Assembly: GCA_002406115.1 (NCBI GenBank)
Contig: DHNC01000023.1
Location: forward strand, 1 to 13,729
From: Christensenella sp. UBA4626
GTDB lineage: Bacteria > Bacillota > Clostridia > Christensenellales > UBA1242
Length of the DNA: 13,729 nt
Reading direction: 5' to 3'
Shown here: in pieces, positions 5,357 to 13,729 of the stretch
How the letters are laid out: every line of letters begins with the position of its first letter
Position numbering within the stretch: the first letter of the stretch is position 1
The notes under the pieces: model-generated
What the model was told of the DNA's origin: nothing
What the model saw: only the letters and a program-made list of their open reading frames with translations
Database searches by the model: none
Translations under genes and position numbers: made by a program

Positions 5357-8300
5357 CTATCTTATTCTCATTTTGTTACGCAATATTACGATTGTAAGTG
5401 TCACGCCGATAACAATCACGGACACAACAACTATGATTATGATTGCCCAAATGTTTAATGGCTCTTTAACAACAACTTTGAAACTTGTTATCACATTGCC
5501 CGAACTGCCAATCAATTTTACGTAATAATCACCTGAGCCGTTTTCTTTTTGAGTTATGGAATGCGTAACCATTTCCAAAACGGATGTTTCGTTGATTTCG
5601 TAAATCAAAGTGTCGTTGATGTAGATGTAAGAGTCACCAACCTGCTCGTAAATGATGCCCGGATTGAATGTTATATCAAAGCCTTTGTTGGTTTCTTTGC
5701 CAAGCTCGAGCGAGCATTCGATTGTTGGCACCTCGTCATTTAACGTAAACACAAATGTTGCTTGACGGGCTGGATAAATTCCATCCACAACCTCATAAGT
5801 CAGTTTCAAACTTTGTTTGCCGGCACTTATACCAAGGTTATCAGAATTTTCCATCAACACATCATAACTTAATAGTTTGCCGTTTTGAGTGATTACTTTT
5901 TTAAACGCCTCGGTTATATCCACACCCGACTGATTTTCCACTTTGATGACATTATACTTCATCACAGGGGTGAGGTCGTAACTTAACCTAGCCTCATTTT
6001 TGTTCATAATTACAAAACTGATTGAGCTTGTGAGTTCGTTTCCGTCGTAGGTTGCACTGAATGTAACTTCGAAACTGCCAAACTCATCAAATGTGTATGC
6101 ATATCCTTTTTGTTTTGGTGTGTAAGCACTGCCGTTTTTTGTTGCGCTGATGCTGACTGGTTGAGTGTTGATTGAATCATAATTGTATGGATTTACAACA
6201 TTCAATTCAACCGCATCATTAAACACCGCATTGTCGATAGGGGCATTGCCATTCATTGTGAAATAAATGTTTTTCATCACATTTATTGTAATTTCTGTGC
6301 CAGTTTGGTCGTTAAACTTAAACACGTGTTTGTTGCCAGCGAGGTCACAAATTTCAAATTTATATTCACCGCTACCCTTGATTTCATACTCAATTGACAA
6401 TGTGTTAGGATAACTTACTTTTTCCAACAACACATTATTGTGATAAACATTCAATATGATGTAGTTTTTGCTTGTAATATTGCTTACATCCGCACTTGTT
6501 TGAGTAAAGTTCAAGGTGAACTTATCTTTAACATAGTATGACTTAATGTAATCTTGAACCAAACTTCCGTCTGTGCCATTTTTTATTTCAACATTTCTTG
6601 CTATTTGGTCGTTGCTGTTAGGTTTAACAACCAAAGTTGCAAAATATCTGCTGTATGTGTTTGTGTAAACACGGTGCAAAACAAATTCCGCTTTGCCATC
6701 AAGGAGAGATAGTACATTTGTGCTCTTCTTTTGTGCGCCTTGGTCTTCTGCCAACACAACTGTGAGTGCTTTGTTGCTGATATACAAAGGTAAATTGATT
6801 ATTGGTTTTACAATTTCTTCTTCGTTATCAAGTTTTAAGCTCGAATAATTAAAATCTGTTGGCAATTCACTCAATTTGAATGAAGAATTTGCACTTATTG
6901 CCACCATGTCTTCGGTTTGAACGTAATATAAATCTGTCAATGTTGCCACAACTGAGAATGCATAAACTTTGTTGCCCAAACGATAGCCGTCTTTGGTGAA
7001 AATGGTGATTTCAAACCAATAAACACCCTTACTTTCTGATGTTGTGTTGATAACACGGCTTGTGTAATCGTCCAAATCGTAAGTTGCAATTGTGTCATCT
7101 GCAAGTTTTTCGTAAAGTTTGTAACTATATGTGAAATAATCGTTTTCCACTTTATCCCACATCAAATTCATCACACCAGAAGTGGTGGATTTGTAAACAA
7201 CTTTATCGTAATCTTGATTGTACTCAAAATCCATTTCATGTTCGAGATTTTCAGTATTTTTAAGTGATACTTTCTTTGTGTAACTATCCAAAACCACGTT
7301 ATATGTGTATTCAATACTACCACCGTACCACAATGCTACATCATAATCCACAATTGCACCAGTTGAGGTTGCAGTGAAAGGCAAAAGTTCGATTGTGTTG
7401 TTGGCTTTGTTGATTTTAATCATATCAACTTTAACATCCAACAAATATTCATATTGTATTTTGTCACCAGAAACTAAATAATCGGCTGGCGAAATTGTAA
7501 CCACATCGTCCACAATAGTTACAGTATATTGATGTTGTACGCCATTGATTGAGTAACTTAAAGTGATTTGTTTATATAATGAAGAATTAAACTTGATTGT
7601 TGCCTTTGTAAATCCATAATAGTTATTGCCAGATTTATAGTATTTTGGATTGGTGCTGGTTTCGCCCTCAAACGCAATTGAATGGAACATATCTCCTTGC
7701 TCTGTATCAAAACGATAGGTTGATGTTGAGCCAAAGGCGTCAGTCAATTTGATTTGATAAGTACCTTCAAGGTTTGTTATTGAACTAACCTCTTCGCCGT
7801 TTAAACGATATTTGCCATTATCATATGTGTATGTATTGGTTGTGTCGGTGCCGTCAATTTTGCCAGTAACCTCAATTTGGGTTGCGTAATACAAAATGCC
7901 GTCTTGACTGACATTCGCCGCACTCAACTCAATCCTGAAATTGCCTTGGCTATCACGTTTTACCAAATCTTTTGCGTCCAATTCCACTCTAGTGTTTTGA
8001 TCGTAATATCTGATTATATAGGTCAGTGTGCTGTGCCTTGAATTTACATTGATTGTGTAATTGCCAAGTCCGTTTGTGTTGATGACATCACAAATTGTTG
8101 CTGAGAGACCAGTGTTTGTAAAGTTGGTTTCAAAATTTGTGTTGATAATTTTAACCACTGTGCCATTTTTCAAAATCTCAATATTAAAGAACCTGTCAGT
8201 TGGTGTTGTTGCACCGCCGTCAGTTTTTAAATCGGAAAGTGAGAACAATGTAATTTCTTTATTGTTGTTAGAAATTGTAACTTCGCCAGTGGTGATTGCT

Positions 8301-11300
8301 GCCTCATCAACATAAGTTGCATTAAAAGTGAATGTTACATTATTTACATCGTCCGAAGTTGTATTGCCCCGATACAAAATCACATATTGTGACATATTGC
8401 CCGCCGCATCAACTTCCACAATTTCATAATATTCATTCACATCAATTTCACTTGGGAACACGCCACCATAAGTTGATTTTGATGTCAATTCCACACTTGA
8501 AATCATAGTGTAAGTTGCAAAGTTGGAAATTGGCATATTCAGCGAAGCGTCTTTTATAGATGGGATTTGCCTATAATACAATCTGTTGACATCTTGCGTG
8601 CTGAATGTTGTTGTGTTTGCAACTTCAAAAGCATAAATATTGCCTGGTTTTTTGTTGTTGTAATAACTTGCATAACGGTTTACAAAATATTGCCCACCAT
8701 TTTCGTAAGCGGCAACCTCAAACATGCTATCTATGCCGTTTTCTTGATTATATTTTTCTGCAAGTGTATCGCTTTGTTCCAAAGCACTGGCATTGGTTGT
8801 TGGTGGCATTCTATCAATAACCACAAGATAAGTCATTTCATAATAACTTACCCATCTTCCGTTTTCTTTTATGCGATAGCAATTAGCGTAGATTGGTTCA
8901 TAGTTTGTTGAGTCTATCTTTTCGGTAAGTTTAAACCTAATCTTTATTGTGTACTCAACGTGTTTTGCACTTGATGCCATGTCAATTGCACCGTTTTTAC
9001 GGTTAAGGCCGGTTTCCAAAACAATTGTTCTAATATTGGTATCTGTATCAAATTGAATGTCCGCCAGATTTTTCAATCCACCCAAATTTCTGTGTTGGAA
9101 ATTAAAGTAAGTTTCGCTCACTCCGTCCATATTCCTTGTTATAACAAGGTAGTTTGGATCAATTTGTGCCGAGGACTGATTTTTATCGTACTGCTTCAAC
9201 TCCAACTTAACAAATTCTGCATTTGTGCTGAGGTCAAATCTATTTTCTGTTTCGTTGTATTCAGCCCTTGCAGCCGAGTTTTCATAGTTGCCAGTTTCTT
9301 CCACTGTTGCAAATACGTTTGTAGAAGGATTTTGCTTGTCAATTGAGAAAGCGAATGTCTTTTTACGATTTGTTAAACTTGAACTTAAAACATTATCTTC
9401 CACCACAAACACATAATCGCCCGCAAGCCATATCCAATCAGAACCAGAAATGTTTTCAATCATTGGATACAACACATCGCTAGATTTTATCGCCTCTTTT
9501 AAGTTGATAAACAAATAATCACTGTCGGTGTAATATTTTTCTTTATCTGACAAACCATCAGCATAGTCTTTTGTGCTGAATAATTTGTGGACTTTGCCGT
9601 CAATTTGATTTTGTGTATCTTTATAATACAATGTCAAATTGAGTCTGCCAGCATAATAACTGCTTTTGTTTGTCCCATCGAAGAACTTGGCTACTGGGAC
9701 TTGAAGTTTCACTGGAACCTTGTTGGTTTTAAGAGAAACTTGATAATTGATAAGATTTGTTGAATCATCTGGATCGTAAAAACTTTCTGCCTTTGTGCCA
9801 TACTTGCTGAAATCTTTGTAATCATTTTCTTCTAACAATTTCAACGATATTTGATTGTTTTTATTTATCTCTGACCTATCCACAATAAAGTAGTACAATT
9901 GTGGATTTTTGTTGCCTTCATAATATCTTTTAACAATATACAAACCCTCTTGAGTTTTGCCCGATTGAACATTTATTTCCTTATAATATCTGTCGGTCTT
10001 ATTCCCTGCAACAGGTTGTGTTGTGTTGCCGTCGACATACAACTCAACTTCTGACGGTGTGCCGTTATAGAAATAAGTTGCACTATTATATCCCTCTGTC
10101 ATTGGATAATATAAATAAGTAATTTTATCAATCTTGTATTCTCCAACACCCTGTGTCCAATAGAACGCAACCAAATCGTCGCAAGTTGCCATTGCCGCAC
10201 TGATAGTTGCGCCAGTTGAAAGCATATATCCTTTTTCAACCAAACTATCTTCGTCGCTCAAACTGCTCTGGTCGTTTGAGTAATAAACTTTGCCAAGCGA
10301 ATGGTCATCATTTATTTCCACACGGATATATGATTTTGAACCATCTTTTTGGGTTACATTTGCTTGGTTTTCACCAAAGATATATAACCTACGCACGTAT
10401 TCGTTTGCGTCTGTCTCCAAGCCAATTTTGTTCTCCGGATTAACTTCATAATTTGGATTTTCTGTTGAACTTTTTTCTACTTTTATTGGGTCAAAACTGT
10501 CATTGTATTGATTTAGCAATTCAATTTTTGTGTTTTTAACTGTCAAATATTTGTCGCCGTTGGTGTTAGAGTTGAACAATGCTTGCAATTTGCTTATATT
10601 GCTATCGTTGTCCAGTTCGCCAGTGTAATAATTGCCAAGGTCGGAACTATTGTTCACAAATGCTGAAATAAGTGTGTTGATTTCGTTGGTTGCTTCACTT
10701 GTGGTAGGAGCAATTTTGATTGCCTTGTGTGTTGCAAATTCAACAGTCGTTGCGGTGGCAAACACCAAATTTTCCTGTGTATAAAAGTTATCGCCAATTT
10801 TGAAATACTGCTCAGTATCGTCAATAATAAACATATATCTGCAACTATTGCCTGCCTCGTCGGTCAAAACAAACAAATACACACCGTCATTTTTCAATAC
10901 GTTTGAAGAAGCGATTGAATTGCTCAACTGCTCTGGTTTTTCAATTTTGAATGGGCCAGTTTGATTGCCCAAAGTGTATTGGTTTGGATACCAAATTTGG
11001 CTGCTTGTGTTGTAAACCGCTTGGATAGTATCATTGCCTTTTACAAATGGTGCGTAATAATATGTTGCAGAAATTTCCGCCCCGCTAACTTTATCTCTCC
11101 AATAAATTGCCGAGTTTTTGTTTGTGATAGCGTTTTCAAATTTTACATAGTTGCCGCTGTTGTCAACTTTGATTGTGTAAAGTGTGTTGCCGTTTGAAAT
11201 GATTTGCTCAACCTGATAAACTGACACGCCAGCAATATTTGTCTTATCCACGGTGAAAGAACGATATGCTTTTGCTTGCCCTTCGTTAGTTGCTTCGATG

Positions 11301-13540
11301 AGGAAACTTGAACCATTTCCAGCCGTAATATTTTCACCTAAAATGGCGCCATTTTCAACCTCTTTTGCTACTGCTTGTTTAAGCAACTCATTAGATGTCA
11401 AAATGCTTGTGCCGTTTGATTTGCTTTCATCCCTTGTTAAATAGACGTTGAGGTTTGAATAATATTTTACGGTCATCTTTCTTTCAAAGACGCCCGGCTT
11501 TTCCCAACTGATTTTTACTGCTTGATTTGTAAATTTGCCCGAGCCAATCGGTGTTTTGTATTGATATTGGCTGCGGTCGGTTGTTACATTTCCATTTTGG
11601 TCAACTGGTTCGCCGTTTTCGTTTACTGTCAAAGCGTTTACTTCCACATTGCTGGTTGAATTCGTGTATCTAAATGCAAACACTTCATAAAAGTTTTTCT
11701 CTGCGTCATTCATATTTACATTTATAACCACCAAATAATATCCAACTTGATTGAATGTGGTTGTGTTGTTAAATGGCCTACGTTCACTGTCCGCAGGAGC
11801 AGTTGTTATTTTTGTTGTGCTGTAATAATAGTAACTATTCCATGCTGTTTCTGTGCTTGCAATATAATTTCTATTAGAACTGAACCAAATCCCGCCTTGG
11901 TTTGTGGTTTGATATGTAACGTTTTCAAAATCAATGATTGGAGCGTCTTTAACACTAAATTCAATTAAAGCATCATTATTTTCAGCAATATATCCTGTGC
12001 GATAATCTTGACCAACGCCTGAAACCACCTCTTCAATTGAGTATGCCACGCCGAGGGAAGAAAGGTCATCTGGTTCATTTTCTTTTAAATAGCCATTAGG
12101 CACGATAAGCACGACCATATCCTTGGTGTGTTTGCGGATTTTAAGGTAGCGCATTTGTGCTTCGGAATAGCCCGCTTTGGAATATTTCAATTCATAACCA
12201 TAGATATCCAAACTGTCGCCATTTATGGTAAAGCCCATATCGTTTTGAACACCATTATAAATATATTCATATTCAAATTGGTAATGACCAACTTCAGTAA
12301 ATACAAACACCGCTTTGTTTTCGCCATTCAAATGCTCGGTGGTGGTGTAAGTTCCGTTTGAAGAACTGATTGTCCCAACCAAATCGTAGCCATTGTTTGA
12401 ATTTAACACTCTGCGATAACTATAACTTGTTGTCAAGCCGTTTGCGGACAATGTGTAATCCAAAGTGTATTTAGAAAAATCATATGTCAATGTTGGATAT
12501 TGGGTATTGGAGCCAAGGTAATATTCGTTTGCTGAACCAACTGGCACATTGATTTTTGGCATTGTGTCGTATGAATATCCTGAACCACCCGCAAATGATT
12601 CTGGTTCGGTGTATGTGGATTTAAACACCAAATCGAATGAGAATGTTTGTCGCTTAAACACTTCGTTGTGGCGATATTCCACTTCAAATTCGTAATGTCC
12701 GTCAAAGCCTTTGCGTTGTGGGATAATGAATGTAAAATCTTGGTAGTTTGCGTCATCATATTGCCTTACAACTGGCAATGTGATTGAACTGCCGTTGAGT
12801 GTTGCACTAACATTGATTTGTTGAACATTTTTTGCATAGGTGAAAGTTGAATTTTCTTCTCCTGAATTTCGAATAAGAGTAGTGCTGCCGACACTGTTTG
12901 TTCCTAATCTGTAACTTCCAAAACTGAAAAGCACACCTTCCGCCATATCAACTTCGCCATTGTCGTCAAACGCCCTAATGGCTGGATTGTAATAATATGT
13001 ATATCCATTTTTTGTTTTTAAATTGTTTTCCAGCATGATATAATCGCCAGAATGATAAACTGTTTTTGTGTTTGTTCCGTTTTGAATATCCTTGTAATAA
13101 TAACTTGGATATTGGTCGGCATTTTCATCTTGTTTAGGGTATGCCGTGTCTTTTGTGTTGTCGACATAAAGTTTGTTTAAAGTGGAAGTTTTGTTAGATG
13201 ATGAACTGTATAGCACGTTTTTGAAAGCATAGTTGCTTGAATTGAAATAACTCAATATGCTATCACTTGTTGTTAAATCATTGCCGCTATAGTCCTTCAA
13301 ATAATCATCGCCCGTGGAAAGAATGCCAACCTTTTCAACCGAAAGGATAATATCGTCTTCATCTTTTTGGCTATAATTATCACCGCTCGTTACGGCTGCA
13401 TTTACATATTTAGTTTTGTTAAGTGTCATTCCGACAAACAAAACACTTGCCGATATCAAAATCGACATAACCCAAACAATGAGTCTATTTAAAAATTTCG
13501 CATTCCCCTTCAAAATACTTTCCCCTTTTATATTTTGCAT
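5357..13540 (-). CDS. Giant membrane-anchored surface protein with degenerate Ig-like modules
   Basis: This is a complete 2727-codon gene, probably an adhesin or cell-envelope scaffold; its ligand is unknown. Residues 19-39 form a hydrophobic export signal, and V46-N-A48 | A49 fits a signal-peptidase site. Residues 2698-2720 are one hydrophobic helix followed by RNKMRIR, a stop-transfer anchor, so most of the chain is outside the cell. There is no LPxTG motif. At least a dozen times a pattern G-x-Y-x-(V/F)-x-(V/I), often with D-x-A-G-N, then Y/F-x-F-x-(I/V)-D, recurs, for example near 886-907, 1373-1402, 1702-1724, 1925-1947, 2171-2197, 2390-2411 and 2669-2691. This is the end of bacterial Ig-like/Big-type beta sandwiches. 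It is rich in Tyr, Asn and Thr and has only six cysteines. No enzyme motif was seen. The ATG at 13540 lacks an SD; an in-frame TTG at 13511-13513 (codon 10) preceded by AAGGGGAA is at least as likely. The stop is TAG. Confidence 0.92.
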   Translation of the reverse strand: MQNIKGESILKGNAKFLNRLIVWVMSILISASVLFVGMTLNKTKYVNAAVTSGDNYSQKDEDDIILSVEKVGILSTGDDYLKDYSGNDLTTSDSILSYFNSSNYAFKNVLYSSSSNKTSTLNKLYVDNTKDTAYPKQDENADQYPSYYYKDIQNGTNTKTVYHSGDYIMLENNLKTKNGYTYYYNPAIRAFDDNGEVDMAEGVLFSFGSYRLGTNSVGSTTLIRNSGEENSTFTYAKNVQQINVSATLNGSSITLPVVRQYDDANYQDFTFIIPQRKGFDGHYEFEVEYRHNEVFKRQTFSFDLVFKSTYTEPESFAGGSGYSYDTMPKINVPVGSANEYYLGSNTQYPTLTYDFSKYTLDYTLSANGLTTSYSYRRVLNSNNGYDLVGTISSSNGTYTTTEHLNGENKAVFVFTEVGHYQFEYEYIYNGVQNDMGFTINGDSLDIYGYELKYSKAGYSEAQMRYLKIRKHTKDMVVLIVPNGYLKENEPDDLSSLGVAYSIEEVVSGVGQDYRTGYIAENNDALIEFSVKDAPIIDFENVTYQTTNQGGIWFSSNRNYIASTETAWNSYYYYSTTKITTAPADSERRPFNNTTTFNQVGYYLVVINVNMNDAEKNFYEVFAFRYTNSTSNVEVNALTVNENGEPVDQNGNVTTDRSQYQYKTPIGSGKFTNQAVKISWEKPGVFERKMTVKYYSNLNVYLTRDESKSNGTSILTSNELLKQAVAKEVENGAILGENITAGNGSSFLIEATNEGQAKAYRSFTVDKTNIAGVSVYQVEQIISNGNTLYTIKVDNSGNYVKFENAITNKNSAIYWRDKVSGAEISATYYYAPFVKGNDTIQAVYNTSSQIWYPNQYTLGNQTGPFKIEKPEQLSNSIASSNVLKNDGVYLFVLTDEAGNSCRYMFIIDDTEQYFKIGDNFYTQENLVFATATTVEFATHKAIKIAPTTSEATNEINTLISAFVNNSSDLGNYYTGELDNDSNISKLQALFNSNTNGDKYLTVKNTKIELLNQYNDSFDPIKVEKSSTENPNYEVNPENKIGLETDANEYVRRLYIFGENQANVTQKDGSKSYIRVEINDDHSLGKVYYSNDQSSLSDEDSLVEKGYMLSTGATISAAMATCDDLVAFYWTQGVGEYKIDKITYLYYPMTEGYNSATYFYNGTPSEVELYVDGNTTQPVAGNKTDRYYKEINVQSGKTQEGLYIVKRYYEGNKNPQLYYFIVDRSEINKNNQISLKLLEENDYKDFSKYGTKAESFYDPDDSTNLINYQVSLKTNKVPVKLQVPVAKFFDGTNKSSYYAGRLNLTLYYKDTQNQIDGKVHKLFSTKDYADGLSDKEKYYTDSDYLFINLKEAIKSSDVLYPMIENISGSDWIWLAGDYVFVVEDNVLSSSLTNRKKTFAFSIDKQNPSTNVFATVEETGNYENSAARAEYNETENRFDLSTNAEFVKLELKQYDKNQSSAQIDPNYLVITRNMDGVSETYFNFQHRNLGGLKNLADIQFDTDTNIRTIVLETGLNRKNGAIDMASSAKHVEYTIKIRFKLTEKIDSTNYEPIYANCYRIKENGRWVSYYEMTYLVVIDRMPPTTNASALEQSDTLAEKYNQENGIDSMFEVAAYENGGQYFVNRYASYYNNKKPGNIYAFEVANTTTFSTQDVNRLYYRQIPSIKDASLNMPISNFATYTMISSVELTSKSTYGGVFPSEIDVNEYYEIVEVDAAGNMSQYVILYRGNTTSDDVNNVTFTFNATYVDEAAITTGEVTISNNNKEITLFSLSDLKTDGGATTPTDRFFNIEILKNGTVVKIINTNFETNFTNTGLSATICDVINTNGLGNYTINVNSRHSTLTYIIRYYDQNTRVELDAKDLVKRDSQGNFRIELSAANVSQDGILYYATQIEVTGKIDGTDTTNTYTYDNGKYRLNGEEVSSITNLEGTYQIKLTDAFGSTSTYRFDTEQGDMFHSIAFEGETSTNPKYYKSGNNYYGFTKATIKFNSSLYKQITLSYSINGVQHQYTVTIVDDVVTISPADYLVSGDKIQYEYLLDVKVDMIKINKANNTIELLPFTATSTGAIVDYDVALWYGGSIEYTYNVVLDSYTKKVSLKNTENLEHEMDFEYNQDYDKVVYKSTTSGVMNLMWDKVENDYFTYSYKLYEKLADDTIATYDLDDYTSRVINTTSESKGVYWFEITIFTKDGYRLGNKVYAFSVVATLTDLYYVQTEDMVAISANSSFKLSELPTDFNYSSLKLDNEEEIVKPIINLPLYISNKALTVVLAEDQGAQKKSTNVLSLLDGKAEFVLHRVYTNTYSRYFATLVVKPNSNDQIARNVEIKNGTDGSLVQDYIKSYYVKDKFTLNFTQTSADVSNITSKNYIILNVYHNNVLLEKVSYPNTLSIEYEIKGSGEYKFEICDLAGNKHVFKFNDQTGTEITINVMKNIYFTMNGNAPIDNAVFNDAVELNVVNPYNYDSINTQPVSISATKNGSAYTPKQKGYAYTFDEFGSFEVTFSATYDGNELTSSISFVIMNKNEARLSYDLTPVMKYNVIKVENQSGVDITEAFKKVITQNGKLLSYDVLMENSDNLGISAGKQSLKLTYEVVDGIYPARQATFVFTLNDEVPTIECSLELGKETNKGFDITFNPGIIYEQVGDSYIYINDTLIYEINETSVLEMVTHSITQKENGSGDYYVKLIGSSGNVITSFKVVVKEPLNIWAIIIIVVVSVIVIGVTLTIVILRNKMRIR
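13519..13526 (-). promoter_or_regulatory. Ribosome-binding site favouring a TTG start of the giant gene
   Basis: On the minus strand the GGGG core (13525-13522), in AAAGGGGAAA, lies eight bases before an in-frame TTG at 13513-13511 (codon 10 of the long frame). The upstream ATG at 13540 has no Shine-Dalgarno. Starting at TTG gives a shorter n-region (MKGNAKFLNR) typical of signal peptides. Confidence 0.55.
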
Positions 13541-13547
13541 TTTAACA
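13539..13547 (-). promoter_or_regulatory. Possible extended -10 of the giant gene, overlapping the long-frame ATG
   Basis: On the minus strand TGT-TAAAAT (13547-13539) is an extended -10 box with 5 of 6 matches to TATAAT. No good -35 lies 17 bases upstream (AGCGTT). Transcription would start near 13532, after the ATG at 13540 but about 18 bases before the TTG at 13513, which supports the TTG start. Confidence is limited because the -35 is poor. Confidence 0.35.
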
Positions 13548-13729
13548 CAAAATTATTATTAAACGCTGACCTTTCCATTTTCGCAGCTCAACAAACTTTT
13601 GTTTTAATATTTGTCTTTCGTTATCCGTTTCAGTTTTGATGATTAAATCCTTGGTTTGCGGTCAACATTTTTTTGAATAATTACTTTAAATAATTCTTCT
13701 AATTATTATAAATAATTAACTTAATTATA
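13541..13729. other. Upstream region of the giant gene, AT-rich, no gene seen
   Basis: This stretch has no credible coding frame, tRNA or riboswitch fold that I can recognise. A perfect 8-bp inverted repeat TAATTATT-ATA-AATAATTA lies at 13700-13718, within a run of repeated AATAATT words between about 13675 and 13720. On the minus strand TTGACC near 13660 looks like a -35 but has no matching -10 at 16-18 bases. It could hold an operator or a regulatory leader, but nothing is firm. Confidence 0.4.

Noticed and set aside
8567..9346. Plus-strand frames of about 100 codons within the giant gene
   Set aside because: Antisense shadows of the continuous 2727-codon frame; hydrophobic Cys-rich translations without start signals.
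5357..13540. LPxTG sortase signal or catalytic domain in the giant protein
   Set aside because: The C-terminus ends with a hydrophobic helix and RNKMRIR but no LPxTG-like pentapeptide precedes it; no protease, glycosidase or metal-centre motif was found while reading the chain.
13541..13729. tRNA, riboswitch (including the c-di-AMP ydaO type) or CRISPR repeat in the end region
   Set aside because: No cloverleaf, no conserved riboswitch core and no regularly spaced repeat of CRISPR length; only short AT words.
1..13729. Alternative genetic code (TGA as Trp) as in Mollicutes
   Set aside because: All Trp codons I checked are TGG and every gene is full length under the standard code; no in-frame TGA had to be read through.

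Overview
The window is AT-rich. Intergenic DNA is extremely A+T-rich and the genes are only moderately so. It carries five protein genes that read cleanly in the standard bacterial code, with Trp as TGG and stops TAA or TAG. The base composition, promoters that look like TTGxxx-N17-TATxxT often with an extended -10 TGn, and a giant surface protein with a signal peptide and a C-terminal membrane anchor suggest a Gram-positive-type low-GC bacterium, for example an uncultured gut-type Bacillota/Clostridia lineage. This placement is an inference; the window holds no rRNA, tRNA or phylogenetic marker gene.

Layout: (1) 1-184, a leader with a probable promoter and two small palindromes. (2) 185-2584 (+), a complete ten-helix P-type cation ATPase. 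(3) 2581-3453 (-), an unrecognised, very Phe-rich protein. It is convergent with the ATPase; their stop codons interlock in one TTAA, and the ATPase terminator lies inside this gene. (4) 3454-3571, a divergent promoter region. (5) 3572-3835 (+), a small 87-residue coiled-coil protein. (6) 3836-4032, a very A-rich spacer with helically phased A-tracts followed by a strong extended -10 promoter that predicts a nearly leaderless mRNA. (7) 4033-5205 (+), a 390-residue protein whose C-terminal half resembles a divergent diadenylate-cyclase (DisA_N/DAC) domain. (8) 5206-5356, a long bidirectional hairpin terminator. (9) 5357-13540 (-), a 2727-codon exported giant protein built of degenerate Ig-like beta modules, filling about 60% of the window. 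(10) 13541-13729, its upstream region.

The genes do not form one operon. Each has its own promoter or terminator, with two convergent pairs (ATPase/Phe-rich protein and DAC-like/giant protein). The points most worth following are the DAC-like protein with an altered active-site signature (DGI and ARKR instead of DGA and TRHR), the giant anchored surface protein, and the compact terminator embedded in an opposing coding sequence. A functional link between the DAC-like protein and the cation ATPase (cyclic-di-AMP commonly controls K+ and other ion transport) is possible but rests only on proximity. I found no CRISPR array, transposon, tRNA or phage gene.
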